From contig NZ_VKAB01000002.1 in assembly GCF_009769385.1 (NCBI RefSeq), positions 310,001 through 374,000 on the forward strand: a DNA stretch of 64,000 bases. Reading direction: 5' to 3'. Shown one piece after another: positions 8,625 through 18,309 of the stretch (positions are counted from its first letter, which is position 1; every line of letters starts with the position of its first letter). Source of the stretch: Saccharothrix deserti (GTDB lineage Bacteria > Actinomycetota > Actinomycetes > Mycobacteriales > Pseudonocardiaceae). The position numbers were made by a program, and so were the translations under genes. The notes under the pieces were generated by a model. That model ran no database searches, had not been told where the DNA came from, and saw nothing but the letters and a program-made list of their open reading frames with translations.

Positions 8625-9377
8625 TCACCCGAAGACGCTACGGGGCCGTTCCTCCAGGACGCCGTCGACGTACGTGTCGACCTTCTCGTTGTAGAACGCG
8701 ACCAGGCCCGCGACCTGCCTGCTCTCCGGCAGCGGTGTGCGGTAGCCCCAGACGACGTTCTCGTGCACGTCCTCGCCGACCACGACCGACCAGTACTCGG
8801 CGGTGCCCTTGTAGGGGCAGCTGGTGCGCAGGTCGGTGGGTCGGAGCAGGTCCATCCGGACGTCGGTCATCGGCAGGTAGTAGCGGGCCGGGAGGCCGGT
8901 CTCGAACAGGATCACCGGGCGGTGCGAGTCCGCCACCTCGACGCCGCCGACCTCCACCCGGATGTGCCTGCTGCTGGGCAGGGCGTCGACCCTGGTGTAC
9001 GGGTCGCGCGGGTGGACGTAGACCGGCTCGTCCTCCTCGAACCACTCGTCCATCGCGTCCCAGTCCAGCCGGACCAGGTCGCGCAGCGGTTCGAGCGGCG
9101 AGTCCGGGAACCGCAGTGCGGCACCCGGTGCGGTGGCGTTGGCGGTCTTCACGTCGTGCGCGTGACCGTCGCCCCGACTCGGTGACCGCTTCACGTCACC
9201 GGTGGGCACCAGGGTCGCCCTGACGTCCTCCACCGGGAAGTAGTACGTGGGGTAGTACGGCTTCTCCCACACCAACGCCGGCCGCGTCGTGTCGACGACC
9301 AGCTCACCCGCCAGGTAGGCCCGAACCCGCTTGGCCCCGATCTCCACCCGCACCCGTCCGCGTTCCGCAGCGCTCAT
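8625..9377 (-). CDS. Tandem DUF427 domain protein
   Basis: This 250-residue protein contains two copies of the DUF427 beta-sandwich domain. The first spans about residues 8-95 (RVRAYLAGELVVDTTRPALVW and YYPTYYFPVEDVRATLV). The second spans about 145-235 (HIRVEVGGVEVADSHRPVIL, ARYYLPMTDV, TSCPYKGTAEYWSVV). The Cys-Pro-Tyr-Lys-Gly-Thr block is the most conserved part of the family; its biochemical role is unknown. The ATG at 9377 begins MSAAERGRVRVEIG, and the longer open frame upstream looks non-coding. No operon partner is evident. Confidence 0.88.
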   Translation of the reverse strand: MSAAERGRVRVEIGAKRVRAYLAGELVVDTTRPALVWEKPYYPTYYFPVEDVRATLVPTGDVKRSPSRGDGHAHDVKTANATAPGAALRFPDSPLEPLRDLVRLDWDAMDEWFEEDEPVYVHPRDPYTRVDALPSSRHIRVEVGGVEVADSHRPVILFETGLPARYYLPMTDVRMDLLRPTDLRTSCPYKGTAEYWSVVVGEDVHENVVWGYRTPLPESRQVAGLVAFYNEKVDTYVDGVLEERPRSVFG

Positions 9378-9472
9378 GATCCCGACGCTACGCCGCGTCC
9401 GGCCGTCCGCGCAGCCACCGGAGCAGCGGACGACCGCACGCTCCTGGAGTGTCGGCGCTCGGTGGGCGGTGC

Positions 9473-10366
9473 TCACGACGCCGACCGGATCGCGGCCTCC
9501 ACGAACGCCCGCACCACCGGGCTGGTGGTCTCCGGCACCCACGCCACCGCGATCCGCAACGGCTCGATGTCGGCGATCGGCCGCCACGCCAACTCGGGGT
9601 GGGCGTAGTACACCGCCATCGACTCCGGGCCGATGCACACCGCCGCACCGGTCGCGACGTGCTCCAGCATCTCCTCGACGTTGTCGTTCTCCGGACCCCA
9701 CACGGGTTCCGAGCCGTCCGGCCTCGGGTTGACCGCCCACCAGTCGACCCACTCCTTCGGCGCCTTCCGGGTCCACATCAGCGGTTCGTCGCGCAGGTCC
9801 GCGATGCCGACCGACGGGCGTGCCGTCAACGGGTGGTCGCGGGACAGGGCGACGTACCGCGGCTCGGTCGCCACCACCCGGGAGCGCAGCCCGCTGATGT
9901 CCGCGGGCAACCAGACGAACGCCACGTCGACCAGCCCCTGCCGCAGCGCGTCCGGCTCACCGCCCCAGTCGAACCGCTTGGGCTCGATCCTCACCTCGGG
10001 CCGCTGCTCGCTGAACGCCGCCCGCGCCCGCCGCGCCACGCTGCCACCGCCCGAGGCGACGAACCCGACCCGCAGCACGTTCGCCTCGGCCGCCGCCGCC
10101 GAACGGACCAGCCGGACCGTCTCCAGCCAGTCGTCCAGCACCTTCCGCGCCAGCGGCAGCATCTCGCCGCCCGCGCCGGTCAGCCGGATCTCCCGGCCGG
10201 TCCGCACGAACAGCTCCGCGCCCAGGTCCTCCTCCAACTGCCTGATCTGCCTGCTCAGCGCGGGCTGGGAGACGTACAGGTCGCGGGCCGCCCTGGTGAA
10301 GCTCAACCGGTCGGCCACGGCCACGAAGTAGCGCAACACCCTCGTGTCCACGTCGAGAGGACTCAT
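9473..10366 (-). CDS. LysR-family transcriptional regulator
   Basis: A typical 297-residue LysR regulator. The N-terminal winged helix-turn-helix runs over residues ~8-67 with FTRAARDLYVSQPALSRQIRQLEEDLG and LFVRTGREIRLTGAG. A periplasmic-binding-like effector domain follows (about 95-295). The ligand cannot be deduced. It is the downstream partner of the DUF418 gene on the same strand with a 19-base gap, so the two are probably co-transcribed and an upstream target is not obvious. LysR proteins usually regulate a divergent gene, but nothing divergent lies next to it here. Confidence 0.92.
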   Translation of the reverse strand: MSPLDVDTRVLRYFVAVADRLSFTRAARDLYVSQPALSRQIRQLEEDLGAELFVRTGREIRLTGAGGEMLPLARKVLDDWLETVRLVRSAAAAEANVLRVGFVASGGGSVARRARAAFSEQRPEVRIEPKRFDWGGEPDALRQGLVDVAFVWLPADISGLRSRVVATEPRYVALSRDHPLTARPSVGIADLRDEPLMWTRKAPKEWVDWWAVNPRPDGSEPVWGPENDNVEEMLEHVATGAAVCIGPESMAVYYAHPELAWRPIADIEPLRIAVAWVPETTSPVVRAFVEAAIRSAS

Positions 10367-10385
10367 GCCCGAAGCGTATGGGCAC

Positions 10386-11534
10386 CTAGAGCACGGCCGC
10401 CGGGCGTCGTCGTTGTGGCGCCCGGTACGCCTTGTCCCACAGCGTTTCCACCGGGCCGCGCGGGAACCGCCGCATCCACCACGACGCGCCCAGCACCAAC
10501 AGCGCCGAGATCACCAGCCACGTGCCGACGGCGAACACCGCCCCGAGGTGGCCGAAGCGTTGCGCCAGACCGAGGCCCCACTGGTAGCACAGCACGGACG
10601 CGATCACGTTCTGCGCGATGTAGCAGCTCAACGCCGACCGGCCGACCGCCGTGACGCCCCCGCGCACCAGCCCCGGCTCCGGGCGCATCCGGTTCACCAG
10701 CGCGGTGATGCCGCCCAGCAGGCCGAACGCCACCAGCGGCGCACACAGGTAGCGGTCGACGGCGAACCAGTCCGGGCCGGCGACCGTGGTGAGCACGTTG
10801 AGCGGCACACCGACACCGAGCCCCCACACCACCAGCCGACGCTGGATCCGCGCCCCGCGGTCGGAGTCCTCCAGCGCACCGGCCTTGTACAGGCGGGCGC
10901 CGGCCAGGAACAGCACGGTGCTCAGCGGCAGCACGAGGAACCCCTCGGCGCGGAACGCCCCGAAGTACTCGATGCGGTCCTGCACCCCGCTCCACCAGCT
11001 GTCCGTGGCGAGGGCGAGCGCCGGGTCCCCGACCGTCGACCCGCCGGTCAGCAGCGCGACGGTGATCAGGCCGACGACCGCCAGGTTCACCGCACCCATC
11101 GCGATCATCCAGCCGCTCTGGACCCGTGAGCCGCACCCCACCAGGAAGGCGACCAACACCGACACGATCGCGTAGAACATCAGCACGTCGAACTCGAAGA
11201 TCAGCACGTAGTGCAGCAGTCCTTCGAAGAGCAGCAGTGCCGAGCGCCACAGGTACCAGCCTGGCCACCGCTGCCCGCGCCGCACCGCGGAGTCGTGCTG
11301 GATCGCCAGACCGATGCCGAACATGATCGACAGCAGCCCGAGGAACTTGCCGTTCGTGAGCATTTGCAGCAGTGAGTCGACGGTGTCGCCCACGTCCGCC
11401 CCGAAGTCGGAGCCGAAGTCCAGCAGGAAGCCCATCGCCCCCTGCGGGTGTGTGAAAATCCAGATGTTCGAGCCGAGCGTGCCCAGGATGGCCACCCCGC
11501 GCAACACGTCCAACGCCGTGATGCGTCCGCCCAT
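10386..11534 (-). CDS. DUF418 family membrane protein
   Basis: A 382-residue polytopic membrane protein with about ten hydrophobic segments. It starts [23 protein letters not shown], the classic N-terminus of this acyltransferase-3-like family, and ends with the DUF418 domain ([40 protein letters not shown]). The ATG at 11534 has the strong GGAGGGGGAC ribosome binding site directly upstream; 48 further in-frame codons exist but lack support. Its function is unknown, possibly acyl transfer to an extracellular substrate. It is divergent from the urea transporter operon and upstream of the LysR gene. Confidence 0.88.
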   Translation of the reverse strand: MGGRITALDVLRGVAILGTLGSNIWIFTHPQGAMGFLLDFGSDFGADVGDTVDSLLQMLTNGKFLGLLSIMFGIGLAIQHDSAVRRGQRWPGWYLWRSALLLFEGLLHYVLIFEFDVLMFYAIVSVLVAFLVGCGSRVQSGWMIAMGAVNLAVVGLITVALLTGGSTVGDPALALATDSWWSGVQDRIEYFGAFRAEGFLVLPLSTVLFLAGARLYKAGALEDSDRGARIQRRLVVWGLGVGVPLNVLTTVAGPDWFAVDRYLCAPLVAFGLLGGITALVNRMRPEPGLVRGGVTAVGRSALSCYIAQNVIASVLCYQWGLGLAQRFGHLGAVFAVGTWLVISALLVLGASWWMRRFPRGPVETLWDKAYRAPQRRRPAAVL

Positions 11535-11792
11535 GTCCCCCTCCAAGATTCGCTTGCGGGACCGAAGGTAGGGCGACGGCAGGCCGTCGATCGTCGGCCG
11601 AAGGTGCGCGGTGATGTCGCACTTTCGGAGGATGGCGGCGGCCATTCGTATGAGGGGGTGAACGCGGGCCGTGAGCACGGAAGGTCACGACTGGATACCG
11701 TGCGGATTTGGCCACACGAACGTAACCTGACGCGCCCGGCCTGCAACTTCCGGTTCATACCTTCGCGGTTCCACTGCCGAAAGGAGCCGCCG

Positions 11793-13025
11793 GTGCGTCC
11801 TGGAACCCTCTCGCCCAGAACCCTCAAGCGCGGTCTGATCGCCCTCCTGCTCCCCGCCCTCCTCGCGACGGCCTGCGTCGACGAACCCGGCGCCGGCGCG
11901 GGAGCCTCCGGCGACGACATCAAGGTCGGCATCCTGCACTCGTTGAGCGGCACCATGGCCATCAGCGAGGTCACCGTCCGCGACGCGGAACTGCTGGCCA
12001 TCGAGGAGATCAACGCCAAGGGCGGTGTGCTGGGCAAGAAGCTGGTCCCGGTCACCGAGGACGGCGCGTCCGACTGGCCGACGTTCGCCGAGAAGGCGCA
12101 GAAGCTGATCTCGCAGGACAAGGTGGCGACGGTGTTCGGCGGCTGGACGTCCGCCAGCCGCAAGGCGATGCTCCCGGTGTTCGAGCGCAACAAGGCGCTG
12201 CTGTGGTACCCGGTGCAGTACGAGGGCCTGGAGAGCTCGCCGTACATCTTCTACACCGGCGCGACGACCAACCAGCAGATCGTGCCCGCGCTGGACTACC
12301 TGGCCGCGCAGGGCAAGAAGAAGATGTTCCTGGTGGGCAGCGACTACGTGTTCCCGCGCACCGCCAACAAGATCATCAAGGCGTACGCCGCCGCCAAGGG
12401 CATCGAGGTCCTGGGCGAGGAGTACACGCCGCTCGGCCACACCGAGTACAGCACCCTGGTCAACAAGATCGCCGACGCCAAGCCGGACGCGGTGTTCAAC
12501 ACCCTCAACGGCGACAGCAACGTGGCGTTCTTCAAGCAGCTGCGCGGTTCCGGCATCACGCCCCAGACCACGCCCGTGGTGTCGGTGAGCGTGGCCGAGG
12601 AAGAGGTCAAGGGCATCGGGCCGGAGAACGTGGCCGGGCACCTGGTGGCATGGAACTACTACCAGACCACCACGACGCCCGCGAACGACGCGTTCGTCAA
12701 GGCGTTCAAGGCGAAGTACGGCGCGGACAAGGTGACGTCCGACCCGATGGAGGCCGGCTACAACGCCGTCTACCTGTGGGCCGCGGCCGTGGCCAAGGCG
12801 GGCACCGTCGAGGTCGAGGCGGTGAAGAAGGCCGCGGGCGGCATCTCGATCGAGGCGCCCGAGGGCACCACCACCATCGACGGCGAGAACCAGCACGTGG
12901 CCAAGACCGCGCGCATCGGCCTGGTCCAGGCCGACGGCCAGATCAAGGAGGTGTGGTCCTCCCCCGGCCCGATCAAGCCGGACCCGTACCTCAAGAGCTA
13001 CGACTGGGCCAGCGGCTTGAGCTGA
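11793..13025 (+). CDS. urtA: Urea ABC transporter substrate-binding lipoprotein UrtA
   Basis: This is the extracytoplasmic urea-binding subunit of a high-affinity ABC importer. The 410-residue product has a lipoprotein signal (basic N-terminus, [14 protein letters not shown], lipid-modified Cys at 28). The UrtA-specific core follows: [55 protein letters not shown] and [15 protein letters not shown]. These motifs separate it from LivJ-type amino-acid binders. The GTG at 11793 is preceded by AAGGAG at the right distance. It is the first gene of urtABCDE, with a 258-base upstream region that should hold the promoter. Confidence 0.96.
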   Translation: MRPGTLSPRTLKRGLIALLLPALLATACVDEPGAGAGASGDDIKVGILHSLSGTMAISEVTVRDAELLAIEEINAKGGVLGKKLVPVTEDGASDWPTFAEKAQKLISQDKVATVFGGWTSASRKAMLPVFERNKALLWYPVQYEGLESSPYIFYTGATTNQQIVPALDYLAAQGKKKMFLVGSDYVFPRTANKIIKAYAAAKGIEVLGEEYTPLGHTEYSTLVNKIADAKPDAVFNTLNGDSNVAFFKQLRGSGITPQTTPVVSVSVAEEEVKGIGPENVAGHLVAWNYYQTTTTPANDAFVKAFKAKYGADKVTSDPMEAGYNAVYLWAAAVAKAGTVEVEAVKKAAGGISIEAPEGTTTIDGENQHVAKTARIGLVQADGQIKEVWSSPGPIKPDPYLKSYDWASGLS

Positions 13026-13037
13026 GAGGACTGACAC

Positions 13038-13913
13038 ATGGGGGCATTGGCCAACCAGCTGCCCATCGGGCTGAGCATCGCCGCGGTGCTCCTGCTCATC
13101 GCGCTCGGCCTGACGTTCACGTTCGGCCAGATGGGCGTGATCAACATGGCGCACGGCGAGTTCATCATGGCGGGCGCCTACACCGCGTACCTGTTGCAGG
13201 GATTCACGAGCCAGTCGTTCCTCATCGCACTGCCGGTCGCGTTCGTCGTGGCGGGGTTGATGGGGCTGCTGCTGGAGTGGTCGCTGATCAGGCGGTTCTA
13301 CGGGCGGCCGTTGGACACGCTGTTGTTGACCTGGGGCGTGAGCCTGGTGCTGCAACAGTTGGCGCGTGACATCTTCGGCGCGCCGAACGTCCAGGTGACC
13401 GCGCCTGGTTGGCTGGTGGGCGGCGTCGACGTGCTCGGCGTCCGCCTCCCCTACAACCGGATGTTCATCGTCGTGCTGGCCGTGCTGTGCGTGGTCGGGG
13501 TGTGGGTGTACCTGACCAGGCTGCCCGCCGGCCGTCGGATGCGGGCGGTGGTGCAGAACCGGGAGTTGGCCGGGTACAGCGGTATCGCCACCGGCCGGGT
13601 GGACCGGTTCACGTTCCTGCTGGGCTCGGGGCTGGCCGGGGTGGCGGGCGTCGCGTTGACGCTCGTCGGCCCGGTCGGCCCGAGCCTGGGCACCTTCTAC
13701 ATCGTGGACGCGTTCCTGGTCGTGGTCGCGGGCGGGCTGGGCCAGTTGCGCGGCGCGGTGCTGGCGGCGCTCGCGCTCGGGTTCCTCAACGGCTACCTGG
13801 AGTTCTGGACCGACGCGAGCCTGGCGAAGGTGCTGGTGTTCGTGGTGATCATCGCGTTCCTCCAGGTCCGGCCGCAGGGCATGTTCGTGCTGAAGGGGAG
13901 GACGTTGGTATGA
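13038..13913 (+). CDS. urtB: Urea ABC transporter permease UrtB
   Basis: This is one of the two membrane permeases of the urea importer, in the LivH-type family. The 291-residue protein has about eight hydrophobic segments, the block TFGQMGVINMAHGEFIMAGAY near the N-terminus, and the cytoplasmic coupling region with RMRAVVQNRELAGYSGI. Many bacterial UrtB proteins carry a long N-terminal domain; this is the short form usual in actinobacteria. It starts 12 bases after urtA with AGAGGAC as ribosome binding site, and its stop overlaps the urtC start. Confidence 0.95.
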   Translation: MGALANQLPIGLSIAAVLLLIALGLTFTFGQMGVINMAHGEFIMAGAYTAYLLQGFTSQSFLIALPVAFVVAGLMGLLLEWSLIRRFYGRPLDTLLLTWGVSLVLQQLARDIFGAPNVQVTAPGWLVGGVDVLGVRLPYNRMFIVVLAVLCVVGVWVYLTRLPAGRRMRAVVQNRELAGYSGIATGRVDRFTFLLGSGLAGVAGVALTLVGPVGPSLGTFYIVDAFLVVVAGGLGQLRGAVLAALALGFLNGYLEFWTDASLAKVLVFVVIIAFLQVRPQGMFVLKGRTLV

Positions 13914-14968
13914 CGTTGGGTCGCATCTCCCTGGTCGTGTGCATAGTGCTGCTGGCGTTGGCGCCGTTGACGCTCTCGCCGTTCCGCCTCGGGTTGCTGG
14001 CGAAGTACGTGTGCTTCGCGATCGTCGCGGTCGGCATCGCGTTGGCCTGGGGCCAGGGCGGGATGCTGACGCTCGGCCAGGGCGTGTTCTTCGGCCTCGG
14101 CGGCTACGCGATGGCCATGTACCTGAAGCTGAAGGAGGCCGGGTCGGCCGGGTTGCCGGACTTCATGGTGTGGAGCGGGGTCGAGGAGCTGCCCGCGCTG
14201 TGGAAACCGTTCGGCAACCCGGTGTTCGCGTTGGCGGCGGTGGTGTTGCTGCCCGGTCTGGTGGCGTTCCTGTTGGGGCTGCTGGTGTTCCGGCAACGGG
14301 TGCGCGGCGCGTACTTCGCGATCCTGTCCCAGGCGTTGGCGGCGGCGTTCGTGATCCTGCTGGTGGGCCAGCAGGGGCTGACCGGCGGCACGAACGGGAT
14401 GACGAACTTCAGCCAGTTCTTCGGCCTGGACCTGACCGACCCGAACGGGCAGCGCGCCGTGTACGCGATCGCGGCCGTGGTGCTCGGCGTGACGTTCCTG
14501 GTGGCGAAGCTGCTGGTGCGCAGCCGGTTCGGCCGGCTGCTGGTGGCGGTGCGGGACGGCGAGGACCGGGTGCGGTTCCTCGGCTACGACCCGGCCGTGG
14601 TCAAGACGATCACGTTCACCATCTCGGCGGTGATGGCGGGCCTGGCCGGCGCGTTGTTCGTGCCCATCGTCGGCATCATCTCCCCCGCGCTGCTCGGCAT
14701 CGTGCCGTCGCTGGAGCTGCTGGTGGGCGTCGCGGTCGGCGGGCGGTTCGTGCTGGCGGGCGCGATCGCCGGCGCGATCGCGGTCAACTACGCCAAGACC
14801 CTGTTCAGCGAGGACTTCGCCGAGGGCTGGCTGTACCTGCAGGGCGGGCTGTTCGTGCTGGTGCTGGTGTTCGCGCCCAAGGGCCTGGCCGGGATCGTCG
14901 AGTCGGTGCGCTACCGGCTGTCGTCCCGCAAACGGGCTCCGTCGACTCCCGTGGAGGTGGCGGCATGA
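13910..14968 (+). CDS. urtC: Urea ABC transporter permease UrtC
   Basis: The second permease (LivM-type), 352 residues, pairs with UrtB to form the channel. The sequence shows about nine membrane segments, the conserved GQGGMLTLGQGVFFGLGGYAM motif, TGGTNGMTNF before the coupling helix, and VRDGEDRVRFLGYD, the EAA-like loop that meets the ATPases. The ATG overlaps the urtB stop (ATGA), and its own stop overlaps the urtD start, so the whole operon is translationally coupled. Confidence 0.95.
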   Translation: MTLGRISLVVCIVLLALAPLTLSPFRLGLLAKYVCFAIVAVGIALAWGQGGMLTLGQGVFFGLGGYAMAMYLKLKEAGSAGLPDFMVWSGVEELPALWKPFGNPVFALAAVVLLPGLVAFLLGLLVFRQRVRGAYFAILSQALAAAFVILLVGQQGLTGGTNGMTNFSQFFGLDLTDPNGQRAVYAIAAVVLGVTFLVAKLLVRSRFGRLLVAVRDGEDRVRFLGYDPAVVKTITFTISAVMAGLAGALFVPIVGIISPALLGIVPSLELLVGVAVGGRFVLAGAIAGAIAVNYAKTLFSEDFAEGWLYLQGGLFVLVLVFAPKGLAGIVESVRYRLSSRKRAPSTPVEVAA

Positions 14969-15741
14969 CCGGGGCCGGATCGCCGACCCCGTCGGCGGCG
15001 CTGCTGGAGGTGCGCGGGCTGCGCGTGGTGTTCGACGGGTTCGCCGCGATCGACGGGTTGGACTTCACCGTCGAGGAAGGCGAGCTGCGGTTCCTGATCG
15101 GGCCCAACGGCGCGGGCAAGACGACGCTGATCGACGTGGTGACCGGGCTGACCAAGCCCGCGTCGGGCAGCGTCCGGTTCGGCGGCGAGGAGCTGGTCGG
15201 CAAGCGGGAGCACCACATCGTGCGGATGGGTGTCGGCCGCACGTTCCAGACCGCCACCGTGTTCGAGGAACTGACCGTGGTGGAGAACCTGGACCTGGCG
15301 GACAGCTTCCGGCTGCCGCTGCGGTCGTTGTTCCGCCGGCGGCGCGGCGTGTCCGACGCGGTGGCCTCGGCGTTGGAGGCGGCGGACCTGACCGCGTTGG
15401 CCGACCGGCCCGCCGGTGTTCTGTCGCACGGGCAGCGGCAGTGGCTGGAGATCGGCATGTTGCTGGTGCAGAAGCCGAAGCTGCTGCTGCTGGACGAGCC
15501 GGTGGCGGGCATGAGCCGGTCGGAACGTGAGCGCACGGGCGAACTGCTGCACCGGATCGCCTCGACGCACACCGTGGTCGTGGTGGAGCACGACATGGAG
15601 TTCCTGCGCAAGTACGCGCGGAAGGTCACCGTGCTGCACCAGGGTCACGTGCTGCGCGAGGGCTCGGTCGCCGAAGTGCAGGAGGACCCCGAGGTGCGCG
15701 AGGTGTACCTGGGTCGGGCCAAGGGGAAGGCGGTGACCTGA
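14965..15741 (+). CDS. urtD: Urea ABC transporter ATP-binding protein UrtD
   Basis: One of the two ATPases of the importer, LivG-type, 258 residues. It shows Walker A GPNGAGKTT, Q-loop region GVGRTFQTATVFEELTV, signature LSHGQRQWLEIGM, where the usual SGGQ is SHGQ as in UrtD proteins, Walker B LLLLDEPVAGMSR, and the H-loop VVEHDMEF. The SHGQ and PVAGMS forms are diagnostic of UrtD. It overlaps urtC by 4 bases and urtE by 1 base (TGATG). Confidence 0.96.
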   Translation: MTGAGSPTPSAALLEVRGLRVVFDGFAAIDGLDFTVEEGELRFLIGPNGAGKTTLIDVVTGLTKPASGSVRFGGEELVGKREHHIVRMGVGRTFQTATVFEELTVVENLDLADSFRLPLRSLFRRRRGVSDAVASALEAADLTALADRPAGVLSHGQRQWLEIGMLLVQKPKLLLLDEPVAGMSRSERERTGELLHRIASTHTVVVVEHDMEFLRKYARKVTVLHQGHVLREGSVAEVQEDPEVREVYLGRAKGKAVT

Positions 15742-16436
15742 TGCTGTCGGTGTCCGGAGTGGACGCCGCCTACGGGCGGGCGAGGGTGCTGTTCGGCGTG
15801 GGCCTGGAGGTGCCCGCCGGGTCGCTGGTGTGCGTGATGGGCCGCAACGGCGTCGGCAAGACGACGCTGCTGAAGACCGTCATGGGCACGCTCACGCCCA
15901 CCGCGGGCCGGATCGCGTTGGACGGGCAGGACATCACGCGGATGCCGACGCACCAGCGGGTGCGGGCGGGCATGGCGTACGTGCCACAGGGTCACGTGTC
16001 GTTCCCGCAGCTGACCGTGTGGGAGAACCTGCAGGTGACGCTGGAGGCCACCGCGCACCGCGACGCGTCGGCGGTGGACGAGGCGCTGGACGTGTTCCCG
16101 GCGTTGAAGGAGTTCTTCAAGCGGCCCGCCGGGTTCCTGTCCGGCGGTCAGCGGCAGCAGCTGGCCATCGCGCGGGCGCTGATCACCCGGCCGCGGCTGC
16201 TGCTGCTGGACGAGCCGACCGAGGGCATCCAGCCGTCGGTGATCGACGAGATCGAGAACGCGATCGAGCGGCTGCACCGGGAGGCCGGGCTGACCGTGCT
16301 GCTGGTCGAGCAGTACCTGGACTTCGCGTTGCGGCTGGCGGACAGCTTCGTGGTGATGGACGCGGGCGAGGTCGTGCACGCGGGCGCCGTCGAGGAGCTG
16401 CACAACGAGGAGGTGCGGCGGATGCTCGCGGTCTGA
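15741..16436 (+). CDS. urtE: Urea ABC transporter ATP-binding protein UrtE
   Basis: The second ATPase, LivF-type, 231 residues. It shows Walker A GRNGVGKTT, FPQLTVWENL after the Q-loop, signature LSGGQRQQLAIARAL, Walker B LLLLDEPTEGIQPS, and the H-loop region LLVEQYLDFAL. The phrase DEPTEGIQPSVI is typical of UrtE. It is the last gene of the operon, and its stop is 11 bases from the end of a convergent gene with no visible intrinsic terminator. No urease genes are in the window, so the fate of imported urea cannot be read here. Confidence 0.96.
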   Translation: MLSVSGVDAAYGRARVLFGVGLEVPAGSLVCVMGRNGVGKTTLLKTVMGTLTPTAGRIALDGQDITRMPTHQRVRAGMAYVPQGHVSFPQLTVWENLQVTLEATAHRDASAVDEALDVFPALKEFFKRPAGFLSGGQRQQLAIARALITRPRLLLLDEPTEGIQPSVIDEIENAIERLHREAGLTVLLVEQYLDFALRLADSFVVMDAGEVVHAGAVEELHNEEVRRMLAV

Positions 16437-16447
16437 CCTGACGCGGG

Positions 16448-17554
16448 CTACCGTCGGCGGTTCGCGGCCTGGCGGGCGACCGCGCCCGCACCCAGGATCA
16501 GGATGATCACGGTCAGGCCCCAGCGGCGCTGGTCGCGCACGTTGTTGTTGACCGGCGCCACGCGTTCCGCCCGCCGCTCCGGCATGTTGAGGGCGGCCGG
16601 CAGCTGCGGTGCCGGGAGCGTCGGCGGTGCGGTCGGTGGCGTGAGGGCGGGCGTGGGCGGCGTCGGTGGCGTTGTTGTCGTCGTCGTAGTGGTCGGCGAC
16701 GGTGGCGTGGTGGTGGTCGTCGGGCTCGGCGTCGTCGGCATCGGACCGGGCGTCGGCGTCGGACCGGGCGTGGGCGTTGGACCGGGCGTCGGGGTCGGCG
16801 TCGGCCGTGGTGGGTCGACCACCGGGGGCGCGGGCAGGCAGCCGGATGAGTCGATGGTGTGCAGCGTCTGCCGCGACGAGATCTCGGTGACCACGCCCGA
16901 GCCGTCCAGCGCCACCCGCCACAACGAGCTGCGGCCGTCGTGCCGGTTGTTCGTCGCGTAGAGCGCCCCGTCCGGGCTGAGCGTCACCGCGCCGTAGCCG
17001 CGCCCACCGGGCAGCCGCCCGACGCCGGGCACCTCGCGGACCTTGCCGGTGCGCGGGTCGATGCTGACCACGACGCCGTGGCCGAACGGGTGCGTGGCCA
17101 CGCCGTAGAGCAGACCGTCGGCCGGGTTCAGGTCGAAGTCGTCCACGGTCAGGCCTTCCCACGGCCACAGCCACGCCCCGTGCTCGACGTGCCCGAAGCT
17201 GCCACTGGCCGGGTCGATGTCGACCCAGTGCAGCCGGGCGCCGATCCGCACCACCAGCCGCTCACCCACCACCGCGCCCGCGTCCGCGTGCCGCAGCAGG
17301 TGCCAGGGGCGCGACGGCGTGCCGACCACCCGGCCCGCGCGGTCGAGCGCGACGACCCGGCCGTTGTGGTCCACGCCGTACACGAGGTTCTGCCGCGCGG
17401 AGAAGCCGATGGCGTTCAGCCGCACGTCGAGCGTGGTGAGGGGTGTCGCCGCGCCGGACGGGAACCGCACCTGGAAGACGGTCGACGGACCGTGGTGGCC
17501 CGCCTCCACCTGGATGGCGGTGCACACGACCTGGGCCAGGAGCGCCTCGATCAT
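16448..17554 (-). CDS. Secreted or surface-anchored beta-propeller-like protein with Pro/Thr stalk
   Basis: The first ~235 residues resemble the DUF6923-type extracytoplasmic repeat domain (LNAIGFSARQNLVYGVDHNG, YGVATHPFGHGVVVSIDPRTG, YGAVTLSPDGALYATNNRHDG). They are followed by a ~75-residue Pro/Thr stalk (PTPTPG repeats, then TTTTT runs), and a C-terminal membrane helix (GLTVIILILGAGAVA) ending in RRR. This is the architecture of a cell-surface protein tethered by its C-terminus. The ATG overlaps the upstream DUF4239 stop by 4 bases. A clear signal peptide is lacking: the N-terminus MIEALLAQVVCTAIQV is short and has no positive charge, so export is uncertain or the start is misplaced. Confidence 0.7.
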   Translation of the reverse strand: MIEALLAQVVCTAIQVEAGHHGPSTVFQVRFPSGAATPLTTLDVRLNAIGFSARQNLVYGVDHNGRVVALDRAGRVVGTPSRPWHLLRHADAGAVVGERLVVRIGARLHWVDIDPASGSFGHVEHGAWLWPWEGLTVDDFDLNPADGLLYGVATHPFGHGVVVSIDPRTGKVREVPGVGRLPGGRGYGAVTLSPDGALYATNNRHDGRSSLWRVALDGSGVVTEISSRQTLHTIDSSGCLPAPPVVDPPRPTPTPTPGPTPTPGPTPTPGPMPTTPSPTTTTTPPSPTTTTTTTTPPTPPTPALTPPTAPPTLPAPQLPAALNMPERRAERVAPVNNNVRDQRRWGLTVIILILGAGAVARQAANRRR

Positions 17555-18309
17555 CCGAACCGCGCCACAGCGGCCTCGAAGGCGTCCGGGCTCACCTCGG
17601 CACCACCGCCGAACGGGTTCTGCAGCTGGTAGGTCGCGTACAGCAGCAGCGTGATGGTCGCGGCGAGGGTGGCCACGATGAGCACGTGGGTGCGCATCAG
17701 CGGGCCGCCGAACAGCAGCGGCAGGCAGATGGCCAGCACGCTGCCCGCCACCAGCACGAACCACACCACCGAGCTGACCCCGCCGCCGGCCGCGTCCAGC
17801 CGCGACTGCCTGGCCTCGTAGACCTCCCACAGCTGGTTCGCGGCCTCGGTCTTGCGCCCGACCTGCCACTCGTCGGTCGCGGGCGCCTGCGCCACCACCT
17901 GGCGCAACTGGTCGAGCTGGGACCAGCCGGTGGACTCGAAGTCGGTGCCCAGCGCCATGGCGGGCCACTCGTCGTTGATCACCGTGGTGGCGTACTCCCG
18001 GGAGAGCTTCCGGACCTCGTCGCCGGTCTCCTTGGACAGCGCGTCGCTCGCCCACGTCGCGGCGACCAGCCCGTCGGCTTCCCGGTACGCGGCGTCGCCG
18101 GCCTGGGTGACCGCGTCGAACAGGGCGATCAGCACGAACGCCACCAGCACCGCGTGCAGGCCGCCGACGATGGTGAACACCTGCCCGGCGGCCTCGTTGT
18201 TGGCCGGCCTGCCCTCCATCTCGCCGTACTTGCGGATGAGGTAGGCGAGGATCGCCGCGATGACGGCCGCGCCGCCGACCCACAGCAGACCTGTGAGGTA
18301 AACGCTCAT
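17551..18309 (-). CDS. DUF4239 (bestrophin-like) membrane protein
   Basis: A 252-residue membrane protein of the DUF4239 family. It has two N-terminal hydrophobic segments (VGGAAVIAAILAYLI and IVGGLHAVLVAFVLIALF), a long soluble helical middle (about residues 70-170) and two more membrane segments near the end. The family is described as bestrophin-like, but no channel activity is established for bacterial members. It is followed with a 4-base overlap by the gene for the stalked surface protein, so the two are made together and may act together. The ~200-base region upstream carries its promoter. Confidence 0.82.
   Translation of the reverse strand: MSVYLTGLLWVGGAAVIAAILAYLIRKYGEMEGRPANNEAAGQVFTIVGGLHAVLVAFVLIALFDAVTQAGDAAYREADGLVAATWASDALSKETGDEVRKLSREYATTVINDEWPAMALGTDFESTGWSQLDQLRQVVAQAPATDEWQVGRKTEAANQLWEVYEARQSRLDAAGGGVSSVVWFVLVAGSVLAICLPLLFGGPLMRTHVLIVATLAATITLLLYATYQLQNPFGGGAEVSPDAFEAAVARFG

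Noticed and set aside
11640-11792. GlnR box upstream of urtA
   Set aside because: Urea transporters in actinomycetes are often GlnR-controlled, and GTCAC and GTAAC pieces occur here, but they do not line up with a GTnAC-N6-GAAAC pattern, so I do not annotate one.
11685-13355. Long open frame (556 codons) antisense to urtA/urtB
   Set aside because: It mirrors the third-codon GC bias of the real genes, has no start signal or family motif, and is rich in His/Arg/Gln as expected for a shadow frame.
11793-16436. Branched-chain amino acid (Liv) transporter
   Set aside because: UrtA motifs ([10 protein letters not shown]), SHGQ in the fourth gene and TEGIQPS in the fifth identify the urea type.
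16730-16810. Short direct repeats resembling a repeat array
   Set aside because: They encode the PTPTPG stalk of the surface protein and have no spacers; they are coding repeats, not CRISPR.
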